DNA from: Treponema saccharophilum DSM 2985
GTDB lineage: Bacteria; Spirochaetota; Spirochaetia; Treponematales; Treponemataceae
Direction of reading: 5' to 3'
Length of the DNA stretch: 64,000 nucleotides
Assembly: GCF_000255555.1 (NCBI RefSeq)
Contig: NZ_AGRW01000050.1
Location: forward strand, 1-64,000
A program made the position numbers and the translations under genes. This document shows positions 9,822 through 19,360 of this stretch, piece after piece. Numbering within the stretch: the stretch's first letter is position 1; the number at the start of each line of letters is the position of its first letter. The notes under the pieces were generated by a model that saw nothing but the letters and a program-made list of their open reading frames with translations, was not told where the DNA came from and ran no database searches.

Positions 9822-9863
9822 GCAAAAAAAACGGACTGCATCCAAAAAGAACGCAGTCCGTTT
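9822..9863 (-). terminator. Rho-independent terminator of nitrogenase-like operon 2
   Basis: An 11-bp stem (AAACGGACTGC with GCAGTCCGTTT) encloses a 13-nt loop. On the minus strand it runs into a tract of T residues (the A run at 9824-9831 on the plus strand). It lies 37 bp past the GNAT stop and separates operon 2 from the operon 1 promoter. Confidence 0.85.
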
Positions 9864-9899
9864 GATGGGGACGGGGATAGTTTTGCACGTGGAATTCCG

Positions 9900-10406
9900 T
9901 CAATCCGCGAACGCAAGGCGCATCTGGAACCATTTCGCGTCGCCGTGCGAGGACAGGGAGGGACCTTCGTTCCTGAAGCCGAACCGCTCGTAAAACGGAA
10001 TCAATTCTTCCTTGCATGTGAGGACAAGTCCTTTCCTGTTTTGCGCGCGGGCATCGGAAACTGCCTTTTCCATCACTGCGGAGGCGAACCCGCGATGCCG
10101 GAATTCTGGCGCGGTGTCCACGCCGAAAATCATCTGCCATTCGCCCGACTCGTCGTGGAGGCCCTCGTCCTCGTACATCTCGTCGCGCAAATCCTTCTCC
10201 TTCGTGGAAAGCCCGTTCACGAAGGAGACAAGCTTCCCGCCGTAAAAGCCGAGCCAGAAATGGTTCGGGAACGCCTTGAGCCGCCGTAAAATCGACTCCG
10301 CGCCCGCCGCCTCCGATTTCGGGAAGCACTCGTTCTCAATTTCCGATATCCGTTTCGCGTCGCCGATTGACGCGTTGCGGATTTCAAGCCCAGTTTTTCC
10401 GTTCAT
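9900..10406 (-). CDS. GNAT-family N-acetyltransferase
   Basis: The 168-residue protein shows the GNAT acetyl-CoA fold: motif A FGVDTAPEFRHRGFASAVM (about 94-112) with the R-x-x-G-x-A pyrophosphate loop, and a final IPFYERFGF strand-helix typical of the family. It is the last gene of operon 2, 75 bp after the D2 gene. It might acetylate a thiol, amine or sulfur amino-acid intermediate, or simply be a passenger. The substrate cannot be told from sequence. Confidence 0.8.
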   Translation of the reverse strand: MNGKTGLEIRNASIGDAKRISEIENECFPKSEAAGAESILRRLKAFPNHFWLGFYGGKLVSFVNGLSTKEKDLRDEMYEDEGLHDESGEWQMIFGVDTAPEFRHRGFASAVMEKAVSDARAQNRKGLVLTCKEELIPFYERFGFRNEGPSLSSHGDAKWFQMRLAFAD

Positions 10407-10438
10407 TTTTCCATCGCCTTGAACAAATTCGGTGGGAG

Positions 10439-10482
10439 ACGGCGCCCCAAAACGGAGCGCCGTGCAGGAAACGAGTGCCTGC
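10439..10482 (-). other. Two small hairpins between D2 and the GNAT gene
   Basis: ACGGCGC/GCGCCGT (10439-10463) and GCAGG/CCTGC (10464-10482) are adjacent inverted repeats in the 75-bp gap after D2. Neither is followed by a T tract, so they are more likely mRNA-stabilising or processing structures than terminators. Confidence 0.4.
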
Positions 10483-11954
10483 TACCGTTTCCCTTCCGGA
10501 TTGATGAATTTCTCGTTGCTCTGCTCGTACCACCATTTCGTGTACGGAAGCTTGATTCTGGCGGCAAGGTTCTTCTCGAACGAGCGGTTCGTCACCGTGT
10601 CGCGTATGAGCTTCGCAAAACTCAACGTTCCCTCGTAGCCGAAAACCGTGTACTCGTCCGCGACGAAGACGGCGGCATATCCCTGCTTGATTGCCCAGAC
10701 CGTCGTTCCCGGGTGGCGGCTGAAGTAGACGTCCGGCTTGTAGCGGTTGAGGATGTTCAGAACCTCGTAGTTCTGCTGGTCGGCGACGGCGACTTTCATG
10801 TCCTTCGGGCTTGTCTTGAGCAGATGCTCCAGCGCCGGCGGAACCTGGCCGTTGTCGTACTTGTAGTCGTAGTGCCACGCGAGCGCGTAGTCGATTGTCA
10901 TGCCGAATTCCTGCAGGACGCGCGCAATCTCGTACGTGAATCCCGGTCCCATTCCGATGACGGCGCGGAGACCGCGCAGCGGCTTTATCGCCTCCTCAAT
11001 CTGCGGGATGTAAATCTCGCGCTGCTTCTTGATGTATGCCTCGACCTGCTCCTCGCGTCCGATTGCCTTGCCGATTCCGCGCAGCCACGTTTCGAAGCCG
11101 GTCACTCCCGAATGGTTGATTGTGCGCACATAAGGAACGCCGTACGTCTCCTCGAGCGCGTTTCCTAGATACGTTCCGAGCGTTCCGCAGATGCAGACCG
11201 TCGCCAGCGCCTCGCTCAAATGCGAAAGCTCCTCGATTGTCGAGTTGCAGTACAGAAACTGCGGCTCCGCGTCGAACACCTCGTTGAAAATCTTCGTGAT
11301 TTGGGGGCGCGCGCTTTCGTAGAAGTTCTTGATGTTGATAATCCGGCGCTTCTCTTTAGGCGGCTTCACGATTCCCTGCAGGACAGCGTGGTCGGAGATG
11401 TCGAAGCCTGAAGCCCAGATGCGCGATTTGAATCCCTCGCAGTGGACCGGGATGACGGGAATCGGCAGCTCCTCGTTGATTTCGTCCGCAAGTCCGTCGA
11501 CGTCCTCTCCGATGACGCCCGAAACGCATGACGTCGAGATGAAAATCGCGTCCGGCTTGTACGTGCTGTAGGTGTGCTCGACGATTTTCCTGAGGTCGTT
11601 CATCGCGCCGAAAACCGTGTCCTTCTCGTTCAGGTCGGTGCAGACGAAGACAGAATTCGTCGTCTTGTTGATTCTCGCGGCAATCTGTCCGAATTTCACG
11701 TTGTCGTTCGACGCCATCGCCGTGCATCCGGCAGGCGCATGGTAGACGACCGCGACGTTCCTTATTGCGGCGAGGGCGTTCAATGCGCACCCGGAAAGGC
11801 AGGAGCTCGACTGCGAGAAGCATCTCTCGCGGTTTTTGAGGGAGCCGCATTCCGAGCGGTAGACGAGCGTTTCGAGGTCGCCCGTGAAACCTGTGATTGA
11901 GCCGAGCCTGTTCTCGCGGACGGCAAGGTTAGCGTTTTTAAAGTTATATGGCAT
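10482..11954 (-). CDS. Nitrogenase component 1 alpha-like subunit, copy 2 (NifD/MarD-like)
   Basis: This protein has 490 residues, the same length as copy 1. Candidate P-cluster cysteines are at identical positions: C56 (LSGCALNA), C77 (PAGC) and C143 (TSCVSGVIGEDVD). C256 (CICGTLGTY) aligns with the cofactor-ligand cysteine of copy 1. The region aligned to NifD His442 reads ADEYTVFGYEG, again without histidine. The CEGFKS motif (172-177) is shared. By eye the two D proteins are clear but distant paralogs, so the duplication is old. GGAGG precedes the ATG. It could be a second reductase of different substrate range or, less likely, a scaffold standing in for NifE. Confidence 0.85.
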   Translation of the reverse strand: MPYNFKNANLAVRENRLGSITGFTGDLETLVYRSECGSLKNRERCFSQSSSCLSGCALNALAAIRNVAVVYHAPAGCTAMASNDNVKFGQIAARINKTTNSVFVCTDLNEKDTVFGAMNDLRKIVEHTYSTYKPDAIFISTSCVSGVIGEDVDGLADEINEELPIPVIPVHCEGFKSRIWASGFDISDHAVLQGIVKPPKEKRRIINIKNFYESARPQITKIFNEVFDAEPQFLYCNSTIEELSHLSEALATVCICGTLGTYLGNALEETYGVPYVRTINHSGVTGFETWLRGIGKAIGREEQVEAYIKKQREIYIPQIEEAIKPLRGLRAVIGMGPGFTYEIARVLQEFGMTIDYALAWHYDYKYDNGQVPPALEHLLKTSPKDMKVAVADQQNYEVLNILNRYKPDVYFSRHPGTTVWAIKQGYAAVFVADEYTVFGYEGTLSFAKLIRDTVTNRSFEKNLAARIKLPYTKWWYEQSNEKFINPEGKR

Positions 11955-12051
11955 AAAAAGATTCCTCCGTTTATAAATGCCGAAACGAACTTTCGTAAGA
12001 AAAATTGTCCGTCATGGATGCGCCATCCCGAATTCGCTTCGGTGGCGCTCT

Positions 12052-13380
12052 TTACAATTTCAGCTTGCTCATTGCCGCCGAGAAAATCTGTTCCAGCAAA
12101 TGGAGCCCGCCCGAGTAGCCTGCGATGTGGTCGTTGATTACGAGCTTTTCGAGCATCGGGTAGCTCACGTTCACGTAATGCGCCCCGATTTCGGCAGCAA
12201 GCTTCTTCTCCCAGTTCGAGCCGATTATGAGCGGCGTTCCGGCAAAATCAGTCTTCTTAATCTGCTCCTGGATATCGTGACCGTCCGTCGTGAACTGGAC
12301 TTCCGCCTGGATTCCGTAGTTGAGGTTTGAAATCTCGTTCGCTATTCCCGTGCGGAACGCTTCCGGCGCATCGTCCGTGATGAAGACTTTCTCGGGGAAC
12401 AAGCCCATGTCGTTCACGAGGAATTTCGTCACTGCCATCGTGTACTGGCTGTCGCTCACGACGGTGAATCGCTTTCCGAGGATTCTCGTCTCGAGCAGCG
12501 TGTCCGCGAAGCGCTCTATATAATAGTAGAATTCGGCTTCTTTCTCGGCGATGACCTTCTCGACCACGTTCTTGTCCGCGCCCGTGAATTCCTGGACGGC
12601 GCGCAGGAATTTCGTCGTCTCCGTCGCGCCAATCGGAAGAATCGGGTAATGGAGGAGGGGAACCTTGAATTTCGTCTCAAGGTACTTCGCGCTTTCCAGC
12701 CCGACCCACGGGGATATGAGAATCGTGAATTCCGCGCGCGCGGCGTTCTTTATGTTCTCGATTCCGCGCCCGAACCCGAAAATCGTGTTCGGCTTGAGGC
12801 CGATTGCCGAGATGAGGTTCTCAATCTCGCGGAGGTTCCCGAGCCAGTACGGGTCTTGCTGCGGAGGTCCCGCGAAAATGTTGACCAGGCCTTTGATTGT
12901 TCCGCCGGCTTCTTCACGCTCGTCGCGGATTTCAGGGCGGTTAAGGAACTGCTCGAAAATCGACTTCAGAATCCAGTCGTGCCCGACGTAGTTGTTTCCC
13001 TTGAAGCCGGGCGTTTTTGCCCAGATGACGGGCTTCTCCTCGTCCTCGAATTCCTGCGCGACTTCCTTGATGTCGTCGCCGATAATCTCGCCCGTGCATC
13101 CGGAAAGGACGACGAATAAATCGGCATCGATGACGCGGAGCGCGTTGTGGATTGTCGAGCGCAGTTTTTCCGCGCCGCCGAAAACAACTTCCTTCTCCGA
13201 AATCGAAGTACATGGGAAGATGTTCGGGCTGTATCGTCCGCTCGTTCCGTTGTTGTCGTTCAGTTTTGAAGCGCAGCCCGGCCCCGAGTGGAGGACAGGT
13301 ATCGCACCCGTAATCGACTGAACAGTCTGCATAGCCGCAAGAGCGCATTTGTAACGCGGCTGGTCCAAGATTTTCGCCAT
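12052..13380 (-). CDS. Nitrogenase component 1 beta-like subunit, copy 2 (NifK/MarK-like)
   Basis: The 442-residue partner of D2 has candidate P-cluster cysteines C12 (YKCALAAM), C36 (GPGCASK) and C95 (LSGCTGEIIGDD). K1 and K2 share the start (QPRF/YxCALAA) and the GFxGNNYxGH segment near residue 140. Here K precedes D, the reverse of operon 1. A 97-bp gap separates K2 from D2. The start has AGAGG 7 bp upstream. As with K1, true NifK features such as the long N-terminus are missing, which supports a nitrogenase-like enzyme. Confidence 0.85.
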   Translation of the reverse strand: MAKILDQPRYKCALAAMQTVQSITGAIPVLHSGPGCASKLNDNNGTSGRYSPNIFPCTSISEKEVVFGGAEKLRSTIHNALRVIDADLFVVLSGCTGEIIGDDIKEVAQEFEDEEKPVIWAKTPGFKGNNYVGHDWILKSIFEQFLNRPEIRDEREEAGGTIKGLVNIFAGPPQQDPYWLGNLREIENLISAIGLKPNTIFGFGRGIENIKNAARAEFTILISPWVGLESAKYLETKFKVPLLHYPILPIGATETTKFLRAVQEFTGADKNVVEKVIAEKEAEFYYYIERFADTLLETRILGKRFTVVSDSQYTMAVTKFLVNDMGLFPEKVFITDDAPEAFRTGIANEISNLNYGIQAEVQFTTDGHDIQEQIKKTDFAGTPLIIGSNWEKKLAAEIGAHYVNVSYPMLEKLVINDHIAGYSGGLHLLEQIFSAAMSKLKL

Positions 13381-13422
13381 AAAGTACCTCTTTAAATTGC
13401 CCCACTTCTGTGCGGCGTTTTT

Positions 13423-13812
13423 TTATTTGTTTTTTCTTTCTTCAGTTTTTTTTCTGTAGTCGTTGATTTTCGAAATCGCCTCGCCAATCGGAAGAACGAT
13501 GTCGAAAGCCGTGACCCCGTATTTCGCCAATGCCCGTATCGCGTGCGGCCCGATTCTGGCGGCGAGAACGTACTGGACGTCGGAAAGGGCTTCCGCGATT
13601 TTGTCCATCGGAGATGAACCGTCCCCGCAGCCTTCCTGGCTGCCGCACTGACCGCCGGAACATGCCGCGCGCACGCTCCGCTCCCCGATATCCTCCGACC
13701 TTCCTGACTCCTCGTCGACCTCAAAAATCAGGAACGACTGTGCGTGCCCGAAATGGGAATCGACCGTTTTTCCGTCGCTTGTTGCCACAGCGACTTTGTA
13801 TGTTCCGGACAT
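13423..13812 (-). CDS. NifX/NafY-like dinitrogenase cofactor-binding protein 2
   Basis: The product has 129 residues from the ATG at 13812, chosen because GGAGGTG lies just upstream; a second ATG at 13824 lacks a site. It opens YKVAVATSDGKTVDSHFGH, the NifX-family first strand and His-Phe-Gly motif, followed by a cysteine-rich insert (CSGGQCGSQEGCGDG, about residues 46-60) and YVLAARIGPHAIRALAKYG. It is the first gene of operon 2, directly behind the dyad-flanked promoter. The likely role is holding or delivering the metallocluster for the K2/D2 enzyme. Confidence 0.82.
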   Translation of the reverse strand: MSGTYKVAVATSDGKTVDSHFGHAQSFLIFEVDEESGRSEDIGERSVRAACSGGQCGSQEGCGDGSSPMDKIAEALSDVQYVLAARIGPHAIRALAKYGVTAFDIVLPIGEAISKINDYRKKTEERKNK

Positions 13813-13853
13813 AGACACCTCCATAAAAATCCGCCCGCAAACGGAAGTTATAA

Positions 13854-13914
13854 CCTATTACTTTAGTAGGGTATAAATTTATTCTATCAACTTTTTTCCC
13901 ACTTAATCAATAGG
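13854..13914 (-). promoter_or_regulatory. Operon 2 promoter with two 17-bp operators
   Basis: On the minus strand, TTGATT (13905-13910) and TAGAAT (13881-13886) are 18 bp apart. The upstream operator CCTATTGATTAAGTGGG (13898-13914) contains the -35 element. The downstream operator (13854-13870, plus-strand reading CCTATTACTTTAGTAGG) covers the expected transcript start region. The dyad fits a T-N11-A LysR-type site, but placement over the -35 and past the -10 suggests repression by whatever binds. Confidence 0.65.
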
Positions 13915-13958
13915 TTATATAAAAAATTCGCGGCGATTGTTGTAAACCTCCCCGATTT

Positions 13959-14236
13959 ATGGTACAAGGGTTGTCCCTCCGCCCCGCAGGACGGAGAAAC
14001 GTCGAAAAGGAAAGAAACATGACAAAACTCACATCGATATTCAGGCCGGAATCGAGGTTCCGCGCTTTTCGGCGGCTGGATTTGGAAAGTGCTCGGCATC
14101 GAGACGCTTTTCGCGATTTCGGCGGTTCTCGGGCTCTGCAACAGCGCCTACGCCGCGACGATACGCACGCGGGCGGGACGGTGAGCGGGTTTTTCGGCGA
14201 AATCTTTTATGAAACTGAAGAATCCGGGCGGACTTA
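13959..14236 (+). other. Intergenic stretch, possible remnant of a small membrane-protein gene
   Basis: Between operon 2 and the adenosine deaminase gene there is no convincing intact gene. One frame around 14060-14180 reads like the end of a hydrophobic protein (segment FGGWIWKVLGIETLFAIS, stop near 14180). The frame with an ATG at 14020 has no homology that I recognise. A frameshifted relic is possible; the evidence is weak. Confidence 0.25.
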
Positions 14237-14245
14237 TGGTATAAT
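14237..14245 (+). promoter_or_regulatory. Extended -10 promoter element
   Basis: TGGTATAAT is an exact extended -10 element about 110 bp upstream of the adenosine deaminase start and on the same strand. No good -35 is visible, as is common with extended -10 promoters. Confidence 0.5.
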
Positions 14246-14354
14246 GGGCGAGTTCGTAAATTTGTTATCGCTCGAAAGCGCCGGGGCAAAACCTCATTTG
14301 GAGAAAATGCGGATTGCGGGCCGGCGGAAATCTTGGCTTTTATAGGAAAACGCA

Positions 14355-15422
14355 ATGGAAAGAACCACGGAAAAACAGCTCGGCAAGGAAGAATTCCTCA
14401 ATTTTTTCAGGAAAATTCCCAAGGCGGAAATCCATCTTCATCTTGAGGCGGTGATAAGCCGCGATACGGTGCGCCGCTTCATTAGGCGCAGGAATCCTGA
14501 ATTCGACGACGAGCGCGCCGAGCAGGAAATCGGGCGCATCTTCACCTATTCCGATTTGAACGGGTTTATCAAGGCGTACCTTGCCGTGCAGGATTTGTAC
14601 GACAGCCCCGCCGACTTCAACGATGTTTTCCGCGATTTGAGGGATTACCTCGTCCGAAACGGAATCAAATACGCGGAGATTTTCGCGGCGCCGAGCGCGT
14701 TCATCAAAAAAGGCTGGGATTTTTCCGAAATTGTCTCGGTCTACATGAAAAACGTCATCAAAATCGAGACGGAGACAGGCATAAAGGTGCGGATTCTGAT
14801 TGACGTCTCGCGGACATTCGGATTCGAGAACGCGGAGAAGAACCTCCAGCTTCTCCTCGCGAACATGACGCCCGTCATAATCGGAATCGGGCTCGGCGGC
14901 TCGGAGACAAACGGACCGGCGAGGCTTTTCGGCAGCGTTTTCGAAAAGGCTCGGTCGCGTGGGCTCGTCACGGTGGCTCATGCGGGCGAGGATGTCGGCC
15001 CGGAATCGGTATGGGACACCATCAACATTCTCCGCGCGGCGAGAATCGGGCACGGAATATCGTCGGCGGGCGACGAAAAGCTCATCGACGAGCTTGTGAG
15101 GCGGAACATCCCGCTTGAGGTATGCCCCACGAGCAACGTTTTCACGCGGAAATTCGTCAGCACGATGAAGGAGCATCCGATACGGAAATTCTTCGACAGG
15201 GGAATCACCGTGACGCTGAATTCCGATGACCCGCTTTTCTTCGGGGTGGAGCTTCTCGACGAATACTGGAACGCGTACGCGGAAATCGGTTTCAGCCTTG
15301 CGGAGCTGAGGAAGATTGCGGAGAATTCGTTCCGGGCATCGTTCATCGGCGACGACGAGAAGGCAAAATTCATCGATGCCGTCGGAAAGGCGTGGGACGG
15401 AAATCCCGCGACGGCACGGTAG
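14355..15422 (+). CDS. add: Adenosine/adenine deaminase family protein
   Basis: The 355-residue TIM-barrel metallo-deaminase has zinc ligands HLHLE (about 28-32), catalytic HAGED (about 214-218), GHGI (about 237-240) and the metal-binding SDDP (about 294-297). The family converts adenosine to inosine or adenine to hypoxanthine in purine salvage. The residue after HLHLE is Ala-Val rather than the usual Gly-Thr/Ser, so substrate preference is uncertain. It is monocistronic and diverges from the sulfur operons. A part in recycling purines from S-adenosyl compounds is only a guess from context. Confidence 0.85.
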   Translation: MERTTEKQLGKEEFLNFFRKIPKAEIHLHLEAVISRDTVRRFIRRRNPEFDDERAEQEIGRIFTYSDLNGFIKAYLAVQDLYDSPADFNDVFRDLRDYLVRNGIKYAEIFAAPSAFIKKGWDFSEIVSVYMKNVIKIETETGIKVRILIDVSRTFGFENAEKNLQLLLANMTPVIIGIGLGGSETNGPARLFGSVFEKARSRGLVTVAHAGEDVGPESVWDTINILRAARIGHGISSAGDEKLIDELVRRNIPLEVCPTSNVFTRKFVSTMKEHPIRKFFDRGITVTLNSDDPLFFGVELLDEYWNAYAEIGFSLAELRKIAENSFRASFIGDDEKAKFIDAVGKAWDGNPATAR

Positions 15423-15516
15423 GCTCTGTCGGCAAAAACGGTTGGTTCGTTTTTTTGTCATCTGGAAGTCATGCATCCGACAAAAATTCAGACGGAGCTT
15501 TTTGAAGATGAATTTA

Positions 15517-16587
15517 CAATCTAAGTGCAACAAATGAAAAGACCCATAGAATCAACTATAATGGTGTTTAGTCAAGACATTATTACAGGAGATAAAATGG
15601 GTCACTACAAACATCTTAGCACAAAAGAGAGAGAATTTATACTGTGTGGAATCACAAAAGGAACTTCTCTGAGTAGAATTGCAAAAGAACTGGGAAGAAA
15701 CAAGTCCACAATAAGTCGGGAGTTAAGACGGAACACAGGAGATGAATTTTACAGTCCTTGTAGTGCACAAAGCTTCTATTCAAATAGACGAAGAAACTGT
15801 TGTCCCAGAAAAAAACTTTTAAACCAGGATATATATAATCTTGTAAAGAATAAATTCCTGTGCCAGCAGTGGTCTCCTCAGCAGATTTCAGAAAGAATAC
15901 GGCTTGAGAAACCAGAGCAGTTTGTAAGTTTTAATACAATTTATCGTGGAATATATTCAGGAATGTTTGATGCTAGAAATCTGTCCCACGGCGAAAAAGG
16001 AGCAAAAAGGCATTTAAGACACAAAGGAAAGCCAAGACATAGAAAAGGAAGTGAAGAACGACGAGGAAAAATTCAGATAAGCAACAATATTGTAGACAGA
16101 CCTAAAGAGGCTAACGAAAGAGCTAGAATTGGTGACTGGGAAGCAGATACAGTATTGGGAAAGCAAGGGAAATCCTGTCTTGTGACTTTGGATGACAGAA
16201 AAAGCCGATTCCTTATCTGTAGGAAAGCAGAAGGTAAAAAATCGGCAGCTGTAAGGGATGTCATGATTGATGCTCTAAAGAATGAACCTGTAGAAACAAT
16301 AACACCTGACAGGGGAAAAGAGTTTGCTGAACATAAAGCTGTTACTGAGGAGCTTGGCGGAAAACAATTCTATTTTCCTCTTCCTCATCAACCATGGCAA
16401 AGAGGTACAAATGAAAATACAAACGGTTTATTACGCGAATATTTTCCAAAGCAAAAAGACATTACTGATTATAGTGACAGCTATATAGCATTTGTTACCG
16501 AAAAAATAAATAAAAGACCAAAGAAATGTCTTGGCTACAAAACACCTTTCGAGGTCTATTATTCAAAAACGTTGCACTTGATTTGAC
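15517..16587 (+). mobile_element. IS30-family insertion sequence
   Basis: About 1.07 kb, bounded by inverted ends sharing AAGTGCAAC (left CAATCTAAGTGCAAC from 15517; right GTTGCACTTGATTTG to about 16587). The right end overlaps the transposase stop codon. It lies between the adenosine deaminase and RidA genes and breaks neither. Its AT-rich composition contrasts with the GC-rich neighbours. Confidence 0.85.
15597..16586 (+). CDS. IS30-family transposase
   Basis: The product has 329 residues from the ATG at 15597, which has AGGAG 6 bp upstream; an in-frame upstream start at 15525 lies in the IS end. It carries an N-terminal helix-turn-helix (TSLSRIAKELGRNKSTISRE) and the IS30 DDE core (GDWEADTVLG, TPDRGKEF, WQRGTNENTNGLLREYFP). 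It appears intact and probably active. Confidence 0.93.
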   Translation: MGHYKHLSTKEREFILCGITKGTSLSRIAKELGRNKSTISRELRRNTGDEFYSPCSAQSFYSNRRRNCCPRKKLLNQDIYNLVKNKFLCQQWSPQQISERIRLEKPEQFVSFNTIYRGIYSGMFDARNLSHGEKGAKRHLRHKGKPRHRKGSEERRGKIQISNNIVDRPKEANERARIGDWEADTVLGKQGKSCLVTLDDRKSRFLICRKAEGKKSAAVRDVMIDALKNEPVETITPDRGKEFAEHKAVTEELGGKQFYFPLPHQPWQRGTNENTNGLLREYFPKQKDITDYSDSYIAFVTEKINKRPKKCLGYKTPFEVYYSKTLHLI

Positions 16588-16635
16588 AATTCAAGAACGG
16601 AAAAAATCCGCTTGTGCGGAAAAAAAGGAGTGTTT

Positions 16636-17010
16636 ATGAGGACAATAGCAACATCGGCGGCGCCGGCAGCAATCGGCCCGTATTCGCAGGCAATCGTCGC
16701 GAACGGATTCGTCTACACGTCGGGGCAAATCCCGATAAACCCGGAGACGGGCAGCATCGACGGGAAAACGATTGAGGAGCAGGCGGAGCGCGCGATAAAA
16801 AACGTCGGCGCGATTCTGGAGGAGGCGGGGAGCGATTTCCGGAAAGTCGTGAAGACGACGTGCTTCCTTTCCGACATAAAGGATTTTGCCGCGTTCAACG
16901 CCGTCTACGAGAAGTATTTCACGGGAAAGCCGGCGAGAAGCTGCTTTCAGGTTGCGGCGCTCCCGAAAAATGCCCTCGTCGAGATTGAGGCCGTCGCCGT
17001 CGCCGAATAG
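16636..17010 (+). CDS. ridA: RidA/YjgF-family enamine/imine deaminase
   Basis: The 124-residue protein starts at the ATG at 16636, 5 bp after AAGGAG. It shows the RidA core: GPYSQAI, FVYTSGQIPINPETG, the arginine-bearing PARSCFQVAALPK (near 105-118) and the VEIEAVAV end. RidA hydrolyses reactive enamines such as 2-aminoacrylate, released by PLP enzymes acting on cysteine and serine. Its position beside a locus rich in sulfur-amino-acid PLP enzymes (MetY, CysK) fits, although it lies on the opposite strand and is convergent with the LysR gene. Confidence 0.92.
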   Translation: MRTIATSAAPAAIGPYSQAIVANGFVYTSGQIPINPETGSIDGKTIEEQAERAIKNVGAILEEAGSDFRKVVKTTCFLSDIKDFAAFNAVYEKYFTGKPARSCFQVAALPKNALVEIEAVAVAE

Positions 17011-17057
17011 CGCGCTGCGCGTGCCGCCGGATTTCCGCCGGGACGGGACGCGCACGC

Positions 17058-17975
17058 TCAGGAGAGCCCCGCGATATGCAGGATTCTCCTTACCGCGCTG
17101 ATGTATGAAAGCGCGATTTTTTCCATCCGCCCTCCTTTTTTCGTGATGTACCCGAGCTCGAACGTCAGTTTCCTTCCGTCGCCGCTGTCTTTCAGCGGGA
17201 CGAGGACGAAATCCTCGTTCGTCTCCTCTCCGAAAACGCCGGAAAGGAACGTGTATCCGTTGAGATTCTTTATGAGGCTAAGCTCCGTTGCCCTGTCGGC
17301 GACCGTAATCGCCTGATCGAGCGAGTAGCGCCGTATCGACTCGTCGGAGAAGAACGACTTGACGTCATCGGTATCGAAAGTCACGAATTTGTAATCGGAA
17401 AGCTCCTCGAGCGAAATCGACTCCTTTTCGGAAAGCGGATGCTTCCTGTGGAGGTACACGAAGGCATTGCATTCCGTCAGATGGTGGAATTCAAGGGCGG
17501 ACGACCTGAGGCTCCTCGCGATTTCGTCTCGGTTTGATTCGCTTATGTACAGAATTCCGATTCCGCTTTTTTCGAGGGCGACATCCGCTATCACGTTCGA
17601 CACCTTGTCCTCTCGGAACGCGAAGTCGTATCCGTCGTCGGAAAAGCCGTTCACGATTTCTACGAATGCCTTCCGCGCGAACGCGTAGTAAAGGGCAGAC
17701 ACGGAAAAATATTTTTTCTCGGAGCAGGTATGCTTCTTGAGCAGCATCTCGTACTGCGCGAAGAATTCCCGCGCGTCGGAGATGAACGAAATGCCTCGTT
17801 CGGTCGCCTCGACGCCGCGCGACGTCCTTCTGAATATCCTGAAGCCCAGCTCGTCCTCCGCATCCCGCAGGGAAGACGACAGCGACGGCTGCGATATGAA
17901 AAGCCGCTCCGACGCCTTGTTCAGCGAGCCGGAATCGGAAACCCCTATGATGTATTTTATCTGCTGGATGGTCAT
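17058..17975 (-). CDS. LysR-family transcriptional regulator
   Basis: The 305-residue protein starts at the ATG at 17975 (TIQQIKYIIGVSDSGSLNKA), which aligns with the normal LysR N-terminus; the longer frame adds 29 residues unlike the family. The winged helix-turn-helix (ASERLFISQPSLSSSLRDAE) is followed by an effector-binding domain. It is the last gene of the metY-cysK-nifB-nifX-nifH operon, 104 bp after nifH. It is the obvious candidate to bind the T-N11-A type dyads at the three operon promoters, acting as a CysB/MetR-like sensor of a sulfur metabolite. Direct evidence for this is lacking. Confidence 0.85.
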   Translation of the reverse strand: MTIQQIKYIIGVSDSGSLNKASERLFISQPSLSSSLRDAEDELGFRIFRRTSRGVEATERGISFISDAREFFAQYEMLLKKHTCSEKKYFSVSALYYAFARKAFVEIVNGFSDDGYDFAFREDKVSNVIADVALEKSGIGILYISESNRDEIARSLRSSALEFHHLTECNAFVYLHRKHPLSEKESISLEELSDYKFVTFDTDDVKSFFSDESIRRYSLDQAITVADRATELSLIKNLNGYTFLSGVFGEETNEDFVLVPLKDSGDGRKLTFELGYITKKGGRMEKIALSYISAVRRILHIAGLS

Positions 17976-18079
17976 GTTTTTCTCTGCCGGAAAGTACGGA
18001 AGCCGTGCGCGAAGACGGGCCTCACGCACCCGCACGAAACGGGGCGCAAAGCCCGCCATCATAAAAACGCGCCGGAAAC

Positions 18080-18970
<891 letters not shown>

Positions 18971-19360
18971 TCAGACCGGAATTTCCTGTTCCTGGCTTTT
19001 GACCGGATTGAACAGCGTCTGTATCCTGTTGTATTTCCACACCCCGAGAATCGCATCGTCGATGCTTCCCGGAAGCTCCATCGGCGTGATTCCCACGGAC
19101 GCGAGCGAAGACACCGCGCAGTCCCCGAACCGTGACGCCACGATGTAGCGGCAGTCGGAGAAAAGCCCGGCCCGCTCGTCCATCGCGCTTTTTATGTGCG
19201 AGCCGTCCATGCAGAGCTGGGAAACGGTTCTCCTTTCAAGAAAATCGTATCCCTCGTCGTCATCGACGGAATACACGAAAAAGCTGCGCGACTTTCCGTA
19301 GTGGCTGTCGACGCTTACGCCGGAAGCGCTTGCCACCGCGACTTTGTAGGAATCAGCCAT
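18971..19360 (-). CDS. NifX/NafY-like dinitrogenase cofactor-binding protein 3
   Basis: The 129-residue protein opens YKVAVASASGVSVDSHYGK, the NifX-type first strand, here with Tyr in place of Phe after His. The cysteine-rich insert of copies 1 and 2 is reduced to a single Cys-Met-Asp-Gly segment. Later DCRYIVASRFGDCAVSSL aligns with the cluster-cradling region. It overlaps nifB by 8 bp and is followed by nifH, so it probably receives the cluster made by NifB. The loss of the Cys insert suggests a role distinct from the two D/K-linked copies. Confidence 0.75.
   Translation of the reverse strand: MADSYKVAVASASGVSVDSHYGKSRSFFVYSVDDDEGYDFLERRTVSQLCMDGSHIKSAMDERAGLFSDCRYIVASRFGDCAVSSLASVGITPMELPGSIDDAILGVWKYNRIQTLFNPVKSQEQEIPV

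Noticed and set aside
14340-15533. 397-codon minus-strand frame opposite adenosine deaminase
   Set aside because: The plus strand carries all zinc-ligand motifs; the antisense frame has none.
16600-16625. Small hairpin TCCGC-TTGT-GCGGA flanked by A runs before ridA as a terminator
   Set aside because: The stem is only 5 bp, lacks a T tract on the plus strand, and the minus-strand gene next to it ends elsewhere.
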